Source: PLanc-01 sp034678485 (GTDB taxonomy: Bacteria; Planctomycetota; Phycisphaerae; Sedimentisphaerales; Anaerobacaceae). Taken from it: a DNA stretch of 64,000 nt. The stretch is taken from assembly GCA_034678485.1 (NCBI GenBank), contig JAXDBU010000040.1, positions 1 through 64,000 of the forward strand, written 5' to 3'. The notes under the pieces were generated by a model, which saw only the letters and a list, made by a program, of their open reading frames with translations, did no database searches and had not been told where the DNA came from. Each line of letters starts with the position of its first letter. The first letter of the stretch is position 1. This document shows, piece by piece, positions 1-7,923 of the stretch. Both the position numbers and the translations under genes were made by a program.

Positions 1-161
1 TTGGCCCACCCGAAGGGGATGGAAATGGTGCCGCTTCGCCACGTCATACACAAGTCTTGTCCAGTACATGACTTAGCGCGTTTTGTTCCGTTGTCCGTCC
101 GCCTATTTCCAGAGGAGCGGGAATCCATTCATCAGGTCGCGCCCAGTCCCGCGGTTCCTGG

Positions 162-182
162 ATTCCTGCTTGTCGCAGGAAT
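162..182. repeat. palindromic dispersed repeat, copy A
   Basis: An 8-bp perfect inverted repeat (ATTCCTGC / GCAGGAAT) with a 5-base loop. It is followed by ATGACA, and a GGAATCCA element lies to its left at about 119. Read on the other strand it matches the organisation of the palindrome at 7724-7743 (TGTCATTCC...GGAATCCA), so the two are members of one dispersed family. Confidence 0.65.
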
Positions 183-383
183 GACAGAGTCATGACGACT
201 GCCCTGTCGGCACCCTGTGTATCTGGCGCTTGGCGTTTCTCACTCATAAACCCAAGGACACCAAGCGCCAAGGTATGGGGACAGGGGCATCTGTCACACG
301 CGTTCGTAGTGACGCCGTAAGGCGTTTCATAGCACGGCCGCCTCCGCCGTCAGTGCCAAGGGCGTCCTGCTCGTGGCGATGCA

Positions 384-449
384 GGGGCAGGATGCCCCCG
401 GAGACTCATGGGCGGAACGGGCATGCTACTCACGGGCAAGATGCCCGTG
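384..449. repeat. cluster of small GGGCA-x3-TGCCC hairpins
   Basis: Two hairpins are visible: GGGGCA-GGA-TGCCCC at 384-398 and CACGGGCA-AGA-TGCCCGTG at 431-449. The same type recurs at 17886-17934 (two copies) and a looser relative lies at 51115-51131. All are intergenic. They look like a miniature palindromic intergenic repeat family. Confidence 0.65.
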
Positions 450-473
450 CTGCGATGTGCTCTGACGGGCACG

Positions 474-1424
474 CTACGAGCCGGCCGGGGCTTCGACCGA
501 CGGTCGGATCACCGACGTAGCCAACTGGATCACGCCGGCGATGTCCGCCAGGTTCGACGGGACGATCATCGAATTGTTCGTCTTGGCCAGCTTGCCGAAC
601 TCGCTGAGGTACTGCTCGGCGATCCGCAGATTGACCGCCTCGGCGCCGCCTTTGTCGTGGATGGCGGCTGCGATCTTGCGAATGCCGTCGGCGGTCGCCT
701 CCGCGACTCGTTGAATCTCGACCGCCCGGCCCTCCGCCTCGTTGATGCGTCGCTGCTTGTCGCCCTCCGAGCGGGCGATCATCTCCTGTCGATCCCCCTC
801 GGCCCGGTTGATCTTTGCCTGCCGGTCGCCCTCGGAGACCGCAATTTCCGCACGTTTCTCCCGCTCGGCGCGCATCTGCTTTTCCATGGCGTCCTTGATG
901 CTCTGCGGCGGCATGATGTTCTTCACCTCGTACCGCGTGACCTTGATCCCCCATGGCTCGGAGGCCTTGTCCACGGCGCCGACGATCACGCAGTTGATGT
1001 TCTCTCGCTCTTCGAACGTCTTGTCGAGATCCAGCTTGCCCATGACGCTTCGCATCGTCGTCTGGGCGAGCTGGATCGAGGCGAACCGGTAGTTGTCGAT
1101 GCCGTAGGAGGCGAGCTTGGCGTCAATGACCTGCATATAAAGGATGCCGTCGACCTCGACTGCGATGTTGTCCTTCGTGATGCACTGTTGCGGCGGGACG
1201 TCGATCGCCTGCTCTTTGAGCGTGTGCTTGTAGGCGACCCGGTCGAGCAGCGGCACCAGCACGTGGAAGCCAGCCTCGAGCGTCGTCGCGTATTTCCCCA
1301 GTCGCTCGACGATGTAGGCCTGCTTCTGCGGCACGATGCGGGCCATCCGCACGAAGACGATGGACACAAACACCAGCAAGGCGATCAAAATGATTGTCAA
1401 CGGGTTCACGATCTCTGCAAGCAT
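474..1424 (-). CDS. SPFH/Band 7 (stomatin/QmcA-like) membrane protein
   Basis: A 316-residue stomatin-family protein. Residues 1-25 form one hydrophobic N-terminal membrane segment. An SPFH domain follows, with the typical stretches VPQKQAYIVERLGKY and IDVPPQQCITKDNIAVEVDG. A charged coiled coil (about 175-235) carries repeated AEGDRQ-type units, and a short C-terminal tail closes the protein. The family forms large oligomeric rings in membranes and is linked to membrane microdomains and protein quality control. It lies immediately downstream of an NfeD gene, its classical genetic partner. An AAGGGAGG ribosome site sits about six bases before the ATG. Length and domain content are normal. Confidence 0.93.
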   Translation of the reverse strand: MLAEIVNPLTIILIALLVFVSIVFVRMARIVPQKQAYIVERLGKYATTLEAGFHVLVPLLDRVAYKHTLKEQAIDVPPQQCITKDNIAVEVDGILYMQVIDAKLASYGIDNYRFASIQLAQTTMRSVMGKLDLDKTFEERENINCVIVGAVDKASEPWGIKVTRYEVKNIMPPQSIKDAMEKQMRAEREKRAEIAVSEGDRQAKINRAEGDRQEMIARSEGDKQRRINEAEGRAVEIQRVAEATADGIRKIAAAIHDKGGAEAVNLRIAEQYLSEFGKLAKTNNSMIVPSNLADIAGVIQLATSVIRPSVEAPAGS

Positions 1425-1442
1425 AGGGGCCTCCCTTCGTAA

Positions 1443-1480
1443 TGTGCGATCTACGATCTATGGTGTATGATCTGCGGGTG
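1443..1480. repeat. short degenerate direct repeat (GATCTA/TGATCT type)
   Basis: The gap between the NfeD and SPFH genes contains GCGATCTACGATCTATGG followed by GTATGATCTGC, a run of imperfect repeats unlike the surrounding coding sequence. A similar low-complexity, mononucleotide-rich run lies near 14400-14440. It probably belongs to the dispersed repeats of this genome. Evidence from this window alone is thin. Confidence 0.35.
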
Positions 1481-1495
1481 GTTGAGCCGCGCCCG

Positions 1496-1954
1496 CTATG
1501 TGGACTTGACCCTGAGGGTCAGACTGTTCTTGTCGACGACTTCGACTGTGCAGCCTTCTGCGATCTCTCCATCGGCTTCGGCCTGCCAGGTGCTCCCATG
1601 GAACTCGACCCGGCCCGGCGTCTTCGGAGAGATTCTCTCGATCACCGTGGCCCGCTGGCCAATGAACTCGCCCAGGTCCGCGCTCCCATCGCTGCGGGAG
1701 CTGACGAAGCCCGCGAACATGCTCTTGAGCCAGCTCCGGGCCAGCACCAGCAACAAGGCGGAGGCCATGATGAACAGGGCCAACTGCTGATTCAGGGTCA
1801 GCGGGGTACACAAGTGGACCGCCGCGACCACCCAGGCGCCGAGACCGAAGAATGCGACGACGAATCCGGGCACTGCCATCTCCGCGAACAGCAGCACCAG
1901 ACCAATGAAGAACCAGATCAGTTCCGGCCTGAGCCATTCTCTCCACGCTTCCAT
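1496..1954 (-). CDS. NfeD-like membrane protein
   Basis: A 152-residue protein of the short NfeD class. Hydrophobic segments fill the N-terminal half (about residues 10-80, three to four membrane passes). A C-terminal OB-fold-like domain follows (about 90-152; G..VEFHGSTWQAEADGEIAEG region), ending in a basic tail. Members are co-encoded with SPFH proteins and are thought to support or process stomatin assemblies. This short form lacks the ClpP-like protease part of long NfeD proteins. The gene starts 58 bases after the flavoprotein gene ends and is followed by the SPFH gene 71 bases later, all on the same strand. A GAAAGGGC site precedes the ATG. Confidence 0.88.
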   Translation of the reverse strand: MEAWREWLRPELIWFFIGLVLLFAEMAVPGFVVAFFGLGAWVVAAVHLCTPLTLNQQLALFIMASALLLVLARSWLKSMFAGFVSSRSDGSADLGEFIGQRATVIERISPKTPGRVEFHGSTWQAEADGEIAEGCTVEVVDKNSLTLRVKST

Positions 1955-2012
1955 CGAAAGCCCTTTCAGTCACATGCCTGCGAGAGAGACTCACGACGCG
2001 AAACGCACGGTC

Positions 2013-2747
2013 TTAGTCCGTGGCATTCCGAGCGGTGCGCTGCACTCGCTGGGCAATCATTTGATTGGCGATTGCGACATACTGGTCTCGCGCCAACAGC
2101 GGCCTGTTCACCGCGTCCAGCGTCTCCGTCGAGATCGATCCGTTCTCGACGAGCTGGCGGCCCGCGTTTCGGGCCGCGTCCAGCACGTCCGCGACGGGGA
2201 GGCCCTGGTCGAGCATGGCCCTGAGCGCCGGACCGTGCGGGCGCAACAGCGCGCCGGCAAACGCCGCGTCGAGGTTCTTCGCGATGGCCTGGACGTGGCC
2301 CACCAGGGCATCGAAGTTGTCCAGCTCCCAGAAGCCGCAGTTCGACACGAGCGCCAGCTTCCTGTCCTGGATGGTTGCGCGGCCAGGGTGCCGACAGTGA
2401 TCGTCTCTGTATTCGATCTTCGGCTCGCCCAGCAGGATCATGCGGTCCACGACCATCTTGAGCGGTCCCGTCATCCCATCCACATACAACGGCGTGGCCA
2501 GGACCAGGACATCGGCCGTCAGCAGCTCCGGCAGGAGCTTCTGCATATCGTCGTCCTGGAAGCACCTGCCCGGCGTGCGGAACCAGCAGCCGTACTCTCC
2601 CTGGCACGGTCGGACGCTCATCGCGCGGGTCTCGAGGACCTTCACCTCCGCACCCGCGGACTTCATGCCTTCCAGGAACGGATTCAGAATCAGAGCGGTG
2701 TTGCCCTTGTCTCCATAGGGACTGCCGTTGATCGCAACTACCTTCAT
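2013..2747 (-). CDS. flavodoxin-like NAD(P)H-dependent flavoprotein
   Basis: A 244-residue flavodoxin-fold protein of the NADPH-dependent FMN reductase / iron-sulfur flavoprotein group. The N-terminal strand and phosphate loop (NGSPYGDKGNT, residues 7-17) binds the FMN phosphate. Cysteines 48, 54 and 62 sit in the position where iron-sulfur flavoproteins carry a cluster loop, but the spacing differs from a full four-cysteine motif, so cluster binding is uncertain. TPLYVDGMTGPLK (about 85-97) is the typical flavin-isoalloxazine loop. The likely role is cytoplasmic electron transfer or quinone reduction in the stress operon. It begins 12 bases after the hydrolase stop and has a GGAG ribosome site. 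Confidence 0.8.
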   Translation of the reverse strand: MKVVAINGSPYGDKGNTALILNPFLEGMKSAGAEVKVLETRAMSVRPCQGEYGCWFRTPGRCFQDDDMQKLLPELLTADVLVLATPLYVDGMTGPLKMVVDRMILLGEPKIEYRDDHCRHPGRATIQDRKLALVSNCGFWELDNFDALVGHVQAIAKNLDAAFAGALLRPHGPALRAMLDQGLPVADVLDAARNAGRQLVENGSISTETLDAVNRPLLARDQYVAIANQMIAQRVQRTARNATD

Positions 2748-2759
2748 CAGTGCCGACTC

Positions 2760-4217
2760 CTATAGCTGAAGCTGTGCTATCCATCCGGCGATGGTCTCGA
2801 GGGCCAGCGGGGACATCGTTTCCTCGATTTGGGCGTACTCGTCGCTGTCGCCGGTCTTGGCCGTCTGAAACAGGTGGTTCAGTCCGGGCAATTCTCTGAT
2901 CGTGACCCGGGTGTTGCCCGCTGCGCGCAGGGCCTGCTCGATGGGCGGGAGGTTCTCCTTCGGCAAGACCTGCGTGTCGAGCTCGCCATTGATCGCCAGG
3001 ACCGGGCACTTGACCTTCCGCAGCACGGAGGCCGGGTCGTGCATGAAGAAGAAGCGGAACCACCTCGACGTCACAGCGTTGGTCTGCGTGTCCACATAGG
3101 TATCCGAATAGCCGATGGTCCGTTTCTGCGTCTCATCCAGTTTCGACACGGCGTCCTTGACCACCTTGCGAACCTTCTGTTTCGCAACTTCAGGGTCGGC
3201 CTCCTGCTTCACGATCTCGACCACCTGCCTTTGGCTCCGGACGGCGAGATCGATCAAGGCTTGGTCCATACCGGCGATCTTGAGCAGGCCGGCGACCTGT
3301 TGTGCTTCGATGATCTTATCCCCGGGGATCCCGGTGCCGGCCATCAGGACGAGGAACGAGACATCCGCGGACTGGACGGCGACCATTGGGGCGATGATCC
3401 CGCCCTCGCTGTGGCCGATCAGGCCGATGCGCTGGGGGTTGATTTCCCTACGGGTCTTGAGGTACTCGACTCCCGCCAAGACGTCCCCTGCGAAGTCTTC
3501 GGTGGTGGCCTGCGAGGGATCGCCCTTGGAGCCGCCGACGCCGCGGTCGTCCACGCGGAGCACCGCGATGCCCTGGCGGGTCAGGTAGTCCGCGAGGACG
3601 AGGAACGGCCTGTGGTTCGCGACCGTCTCATTGCGGTCCTGCGGGCCGGAGCCGGTAATCAGGATGACGGCGGGAAAAGGCCCGCCGGTATTCGGCATCG
3701 TCAGCGTCCCGGCCAAGGTCACGCTGTCTCTGGCGTTCTGGTATGTTACTTCCTCGTCCCGATATGGATAGGGCTTCGTGGGTTCCTGGGGCCTCTTGAA
3801 CTCCCTGGGTTTGGGGGCTTCTTCCACCCGCTTCATCGGCAGGTCCAGCGAGGCGCCTCCCTGCGTCCATTGCCCGCTCATCTCGGAGCCGTCCGCGCTC
3901 AGCGTTCCCTCGTAACGACCTCCGGTGGCAGTCGCTTCGACCGTGATCTTGTTGTCCTCGACTGCGATCCGACTGATCGGCAGGCCCGTGGCCCCCTGGT
4001 CCGGGCTGTCGAGCGTGCCGGAGAATGAGCCGTCGGGGTTGCGCTCGATGTTGAAGACGACCCGCAGCGAAGCGGTGGGCGTCACCTTCAGAGTGCCCAG
4101 CCAAGTGCCTTCGAGCGAGGGGCTTCTCGCATCGCCCGATCCGGCCTCCGTCCGGAACACCGGCACAATCAAGCAGAACGCAGTTACGACCAAGATACTC
4201 GCTCGCACGACCTTCAT
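2760..4217 (-). CDS. exported alpha/beta hydrolase (dienelactone/S9-like esterase)
   Basis: A 485-residue protein with an N-terminal signal peptide (about 1-25), a beta-rich N-terminal domain (about 33-130, starting LEGTWLGTLKV) and an alpha/beta-hydrolase domain (about 155-485). The nucleophile elbow is GHSEGG with Ser270. The acid is probably the Asp in NGELDTQ and the base the His in GLNHLF. RVDDRGVGGS lies near the oxyanion region. It is probably a periplasmic esterase or peptidase of unknown substrate. ATG 4217 is preferred over 4232 because GGAGGA lies five bases upstream of it. It lies in the sigma factor operon, 31 bases after the YbjQ-like gene. Confidence 0.85.
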   Translation of the reverse strand: MKVVRASILVVTAFCLIVPVFRTEAGSGDARSPSLEGTWLGTLKVTPTASLRVVFNIERNPDGSFSGTLDSPDQGATGLPISRIAVEDNKITVEATATGGRYEGTLSADGSEMSGQWTQGGASLDLPMKRVEEAPKPREFKRPQEPTKPYPYRDEEVTYQNARDSVTLAGTLTMPNTGGPFPAVILITGSGPQDRNETVANHRPFLVLADYLTRQGIAVLRVDDRGVGGSKGDPSQATTEDFAGDVLAGVEYLKTRREINPQRIGLIGHSEGGIIAPMVAVQSADVSFLVLMAGTGIPGDKIIEAQQVAGLLKIAGMDQALIDLAVRSQRQVVEIVKQEADPEVAKQKVRKVVKDAVSKLDETQKRTIGYSDTYVDTQTNAVTSRWFRFFFMHDPASVLRKVKCPVLAINGELDTQVLPKENLPPIEQALRAAGNTRVTIRELPGLNHLFQTAKTGDSDEYAQIEETMSPLALETIAGWIAQLQL

Positions 4218-4248
4218 CGTATTCCTCCGCAATTGGGTGTACGGACTC

Positions 4249-4563
4249 CTATTCGACGACGACCGCTGTCCCGTAGGCGAGGATCTCCGCGGCGTGTGCC
4301 ATCACCTCCGAAGTAGAGAATCGAACGCCCACGATCGCATTGGCCCCGAGTTGGTTGGCCTCCTCGATCATCCGGTCCAGTGCCTGCTCCCGCGACTCGC
4401 CCAGCAGCTTGGTATACTCGGTGACCTCCCCGCCGACCAGATTGCGGAGGCCCGCCAGGATGTCCTTGCCCACGTGCCGGGCGCGGATCGTGTTGCCGCG
4501 GACCAGGCCGAGGTGCTTGGTGATCGTCTTTCCAGGTATCGTGTCCGTCGTTGACAGCAGCAT
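4249..4563 (-). CDS. YbjQ/UPF0145 family protein
   Basis: A 104-residue small protein matching the UPF0145 (YbjQ) family along its whole length. The visible family features are an N-terminal strand beginning LLSTTDTIPGKTITKHLGLV, the RARHVGKDILAGLRNLVGGE centre, and the LGANAIVGVRFSTS segment near residue 80. The family folds as a pentameric cytoplasmic assembly and its function is not established. An AGGAGGT ribosome site overlaps the last codons of the upstream anti-sigma gene, which suggests translational coupling. Confidence 0.9.
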   Translation of the reverse strand: MLLSTTDTIPGKTITKHLGLVRGNTIRARHVGKDILAGLRNLVGGEVTEYTKLLGESREQALDRMIEEANQLGANAIVGVRFSTSEVMAHAAEILAYGTAVVVE

Positions 4564-4567
4564 GGCA

Positions 4568-5014
4568 TTACCTCCTGACGTCTCTGTAGCGGTCCCGGCT
4601 CCAGAAGTACACCCGTTCCCGCAGCACGGAAACGAATAGTATAACGAATCCGCCCAGAAGGGCCAGCAGGCCGATTTTCATGAGGACGCCCACGGTCGGG
4701 TCCCGAACGAGGCTCTCGATGAGCTTGAAGCCCCCGCACAGGAGCAGGGCAATCGCGGCGACGGAGAACAGGATCCACCCGGCGCTCCGCTCGATCCGGT
4801 TGTAGACGTTGCCCCAGTACTGCTCCCAGACCCGATCCTCGGGTTCGACGAAGGCCACGCAATCGGTCATCCGTTTGAGCTTGCGGAACTGGGCCAGCTC
4901 CCGCGTGCAATCCGGACAACCGGCCAGATGCTCCTCGAAAACCCGCTTCTGCTGCTCGTCCAGTTCATTGTCCAGGTAGGCCATCATGAGGTCTCTGTAT
5001 TCCTGGCAGGTCAT
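4568..5014 (-). CDS. zinc-finger anti-sigma factor (zf-HC2)
   Basis: A 148-residue membrane anti-sigma factor. The N-terminal cytoplasmic part carries the zf-HC2 zinc motif: Cys3, then H-x3-C-x2-C in EEHLAGCPDC (about residues 28-36). Two hydrophobic segments follow, at about 85-105 (AGWILFSVAAIALLLCGG) and 115-135. There is almost no periplasmic domain, so release of the sigma factor probably depends on the zinc site or the membrane rather than on a large sensor domain. Its start codon overlaps the sigma factor stop in an ATGA arrangement, the usual coupling for such pairs. Confidence 0.92.
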   Translation of the reverse strand: MTCQEYRDLMMAYLDNELDEQQKRVFEEHLAGCPDCTRELAQFRKLKRMTDCVAFVEPEDRVWEQYWGNVYNRIERSAGWILFSVAAIALLLCGGFKLIESLVRDPTVGVLMKIGLLALLGGFVILFVSVLRERVYFWSRDRYRDVRR

Positions 5015-5640
5015 GACGTCTGACCTCCTTTCTCGGGCTCCCCAACCTCACATTCGTCCAGGGCACCCCTGTGCTGCTCCAAAATCTCTTTCAATTGCTG
5101 GCGGGCGTAGAACAGGCGGCTCGTCACCGTCCCCCTGTTGCAGAAGAGCACCTTCGCCATCTCGTCATAGGACATATTTCTGAAGTGCCGCAGGATGATC
5201 ACCTCGCGGTGCTTGTCATCGAGTCGGCTCATTGCTTTCCAGATGCGATCTTTGGCCTCGTTGCGTTCGGCGACGGCGTCCGGCTCGAAGCACTCCTGGC
5301 CCTCGGGCTCCGGACAACCATACTGGGTGTCGTCCAGGGAGCTGGCCCGCCGGACCCGGCGTTTTCGCAGGTGGCTGAAACACAGGTTCCGCAGGATCTG
5401 GTAGAACCACGGGAAGAACTTGTCCTCGGAATGGAGATCGTCATAGTGCTCATAGGCCCGATAAAACGCCTCCTGGGACAACTCCAGAGCATCCTCGCGG
5501 TTGCCGACCAGACCCAACGCGATCAGGTAGGCATCCTTCATGTGGCGTTTGACAATCGCTTCAAACGCCTCTTTCCGGGTCGAATGCACATCCCACAAGG
5601 CCACCGTATTGTCCTGACACGTGCTGTTCACGTTTGCCAC
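5011..5640 (-). CDS. ECF RNA polymerase sigma factor
   Basis: A 209-residue sigma-70 family ECF factor. Region 2 (about 25-95) includes the DALELSQEAFYRAYEHYDDL stretch and the FFPWFYQILRN motif of region 2.4. Region 4 (about 135-190) has LDDKHREVIILRHFRNMSYDEMA and a helix-turn-helix. The likely start is GTG at 5640; GTG at 5631 is an alternative with better GGAG spacing. It heads the seven-gene cluster ending at 474 and overlaps its anti-sigma by four bases. Autoregulation of the cluster is inferred. A TATACT box lies near 5727-5732 on the minus strand, without a clear -35. Confidence 0.92.
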   Translation of the reverse strand: MANVNSTCQDNTVALWDVHSTRKEAFEAIVKRHMKDAYLIALGLVGNREDALELSQEAFYRAYEHYDDLHSEDKFFPWFYQILRNLCFSHLRKRRVRRASSLDDTQYGCPEPEGQECFEPDAVAERNEAKDRIWKAMSRLDDKHREVIILRHFRNMSYDEMAKVLFCNRGTVTSRLFYARQQLKEILEQHRGALDECEVGEPEKGGQTS

Positions 5641-5791
5641 TCCAGAAGGGGTCCCAACCGCGTTACATCGCGTTGGAGGACCGCCCCCCCGGGGTCCGGA
5701 TCGAGTCGCAAAGTTCAGCGTCTGTCAGTATAGACTCCTATCGGGCGTCTTTCTTCAAAAAATCATGGCCGACGCCCTGGAAGTCAGCCGA

Positions 5792-7471
5792 CTACTTGGC
5801 CCAGATAATCTCGGTGTGCTTGCGGAATCGCTTGTCGTCGGTCTGTGTGTGGTCCATTCGGTAGTGTACGCCGCGACTCTCCTTGCGCAGCTCCGCGCAG
5901 TGGGCGACCAGCATGGAGGTCGTGAGCATGTTCTGGCATTCCCAGCCTTCCGGGGCATCGAAGACCTTGTCCATCACGTAGCGATGCCAGAACCGGATGA
6001 TTTCCTGGGTCTCCGCCAGCGGCTGGGCCTTTCGAGTGATGCCGACGTTGCGCCACATCAGGGACCGCATCGAGTTGCGAACGTCTGCCGTATCGAGCCG
6101 GCTGCGGTCCGAGGCGGGAATGTCGTACTGGATCACCGGGTGCTTGAGCGACGTGATGTCGCTGGGCTCGCTGGCCGAGACCGCCTGCCCGGCAAGCTTG
6201 CCATACACCAGCCCTTCGAGCAACGAGTTGCTGCCGAGCCGGTTGGCGCCGTGCAGGCCGGTCGAAGAGACTTCGCCGCAGGCGTAGAGGTTCTCGATGT
6301 TCGTCCGGGCGAAGGCGTCGGTCTTGACGCCGCCGACCATGTAGTGGGCGCTCGGACGGACCGGGATCAGGTCGTGGCTCACGTCGATGTCGAAGCTCTC
6401 GCACAGGTCGCTGATGAGCGGGAATCGCCTGGCGAAGAACTCCTTGTCCAGGTGGCGGATGTCCAGGTAGACGTGCGTCGCGTCGGTTTTTCGCATCTGG
6501 GCGAGGATGGCCCGGCTGACCACGTCTCGCGGGGCCAGTTCGCCCGCCTCGCTGTAGTCCTGCATGAACCGTCGGCCCTTGGTGTCGAGCAGGTAGGCGC
6601 CCTCGCCGCGGAGGGTCTCTGTGATTAGCGCCCGGGATGCCCCGGCGATGTAGAGCGTCGTGGGATGGAACTGCACGAACTCCAGGTCGCGCAGGACCGC
6701 TCCCGCCCGGTAGGCCATCGCCAGTCCGTCCGTCGTCGCGACCGCGGGGTTCGTTGTTTCCCGGTAGAGTTGGCCGCCGCCGCCGGTGGCGAGGATCGTA
6801 TTGACCGCCCAGACGATTTGCAGGGGGCCTTCCTTGGTTCGCCCGAGGATGCCGATGCAGCGGTTCTCCCTGCCCGCGCCGTTACGCGCCGGATCGGAGA
6901 GCAGATCGATGGTGAAGAAGTTCTCGATGACGCGGATGTTCGACTTGCTGCGGACCTTGCGAATGAGCGTCTCCGCGATGGCCCGACCGGTCTCGTCGCC
7001 ATGCGCGTGCAGGATTCTTGCGTGCGAATGGCCGCCTTCGAGCGTGGTGTCGATGTGCCCGTTGACCTGGTCGAAGCCGGCGCCCCATTCCTGCAACTGC
7101 CTGACCAGCTCGGGCCCCTGGCGGACGACCTGCTCGACGACCGCCGGATCGGAGAGGCCGCCGCCGGTGCGGAGCGTGTCGGCCACGTGCGCCTCGAAGG
7201 AGTCTTCGGCACGCAACACGGAGGCGATGCCGCCCTGGGCGTTCCAGGTGTTGCTCTCCTCGATGCCGGCCTTGCAGACGAGGATGACGTTGCGCCGGTC
7301 GGAGGCTTCGATAGCCGCACGCAGTCCGGCGACGCCTCCGCCCACGACCACGCAGTCGGTGAAGAGCTGGCTTGTCGAGATCGAATCGATGTCCACCAGG
7401 TACCGTCGTGGCTCGCCGAAGCGAATCGGCTTGGCCGGCGTCGGTCCCTGTCCTTTTTCTTGCTCGGTCAT
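5792..7471 (-). CDS. nadB: L-aspartate oxidase
   Basis: A 559-residue flavoprotein that oxidises L-aspartate to iminoaspartate, the first step of de novo NAD synthesis. The FAD-binding GGGVAGL lies at residues 44-50, followed by the succinate dehydrogenase/fumarate reductase fold. Family hallmarks are SNTWNAQGGIASVL, the HSHARILHAHGDETGRAI segment, RPSAHYMVGGV and the FAD-contacting GLHGANRLGSNSLLEG. The C-terminal helical domain is present. The frame stays open to 7762, but the extra 97 residues translate intergenic repeat sequence, so ATG 7471 with AGGACAG upstream is the start. No nadA or nadC is in the window. Confidence 0.95.
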   Translation of the reverse strand: MTEQEKGQGPTPAKPIRFGEPRRYLVDIDSISTSQLFTDCVVVGGGVAGLRAAIEASDRRNVILVCKAGIEESNTWNAQGGIASVLRAEDSFEAHVADTLRTGGGLSDPAVVEQVVRQGPELVRQLQEWGAGFDQVNGHIDTTLEGGHSHARILHAHGDETGRAIAETLIRKVRSKSNIRVIENFFTIDLLSDPARNGAGRENRCIGILGRTKEGPLQIVWAVNTILATGGGGQLYRETTNPAVATTDGLAMAYRAGAVLRDLEFVQFHPTTLYIAGASRALITETLRGEGAYLLDTKGRRFMQDYSEAGELAPRDVVSRAILAQMRKTDATHVYLDIRHLDKEFFARRFPLISDLCESFDIDVSHDLIPVRPSAHYMVGGVKTDAFARTNIENLYACGEVSSTGLHGANRLGSNSLLEGLVYGKLAGQAVSASEPSDITSLKHPVIQYDIPASDRSRLDTADVRNSMRSLMWRNVGITRKAQPLAETQEIIRFWHRYVMDKVFDAPEGWECQNMLTTSMLVAHCAELRKESRGVHYRMDHTQTDDKRFRKHTEIIWAK

Positions 7472-7721
7472 ATATCTACTGTCCTGCCAATTTGCGGTAT
7501 CGAGAACCCCCCGTATCAATGAAAGAGAAACGGTGGGGAGGCGGTCCCCCCGTTGTGCGCCATGCCCCCACGACGGGGCCTGCAGCAGGGAGCGTGGTGC
7601 ACGGCGTTCCATCATACCGAAAACCGTCCCGATTGAGAACACCGAAATGAACAGCGGCTGCCAGGGCGGTGCATCTCGGTATCCGCGCGGATGCGACGGA
7701 GGCCCGGTAGAACCGTGGGCT

Positions 7722-7760
7722 GTCATTCCCGCGAACGCGGGAATCCACTCCCTGGGTCGC
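7722..7760. repeat. palindromic dispersed repeat, copy B
   Basis: A perfect 9-bp inverted repeat, ATTCCCGCG-AA-CGCGGGAAT, occupies 7724-7743. It is preceded by TGTC and followed by CCACTCCCTGGGTCGCA. It resembles the dispersed elements that translate as WIPAFAGMT in many bacterial genomes. The related copy A is at 119-187 in opposite orientation. It explains the spurious N-terminal extension of the nadB frame. Confidence 0.75.
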
Positions 7761-7779
7761 ACCCGACCCTTCGTCGCGG

Positions 7780-7855
7780 AAGAGGGTCAAGAGGGTCAAG
7801 ATGCTCACATTGGTCTTCTTGGTCCCCTTGACCCCCTTGGTCCCCTTGTCCCCCC
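7780..7855 (+). repeat. left arm of inverted repeat flanking the methyltransferase gene
   Basis: About 75 bases containing GATGCTCACATTGGTCTTCT and runs of a TTGACCCCC/TTGGTCCCC heptamer. The reverse complement of 9472-9547 aligns along the whole length with roughly seven mismatches. The central 23-base block is identical. The two arms bracket the methyltransferase-nuclease gene exactly. Confidence 0.85.
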
Positions 7856-7923
7856 TGAGAACGGACGGGAGAAAGGAGGGGCGGGACTTGCAAAGAATCC
7901 CGTCGGGCGTACACTGGTGCGCT

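Larger units (their letters stand above)
1..473. other. non-coding stretch with dispersed repeats
   Basis: No credible gene is visible here. Short open frames on both strands translate repeat sequence rather than a protein family. The stretch holds a palindromic repeat at 162-182 and a cluster of small GC-rich hairpins at 384-449. It lies downstream of the SPFH gene, which ends at 474 on the minus strand, so the hairpins could also act in transcript termination or 3' stability; that is inference. Confidence 0.7.
7472..7923. other. intergenic region with two repeat families
   Basis: A 452-base gap between the divergent nadB and methyltransferase genes. It must hold both promoters, but I see no clear -35/-10 pair. 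Its right half is filled by a palindromic repeat (7722-7760) and by the left arm of the inverted repeat flanking the methyltransferase gene (7780-7855). No short gene is convincing. Confidence 0.6.

Noticed and set aside
1..271. Small open frames on both strands at the start of the window
   Set aside because: They consist of translated dispersed repeat and show no signal, domain or ribosome site.
7472..7762. N-terminal extension of NadB by 97 residues
   Set aside because: The added sequence translates a palindromic intergenic repeat (WIPAFAGMT-type) and precedes a good ribosome site and ATG at 7471.
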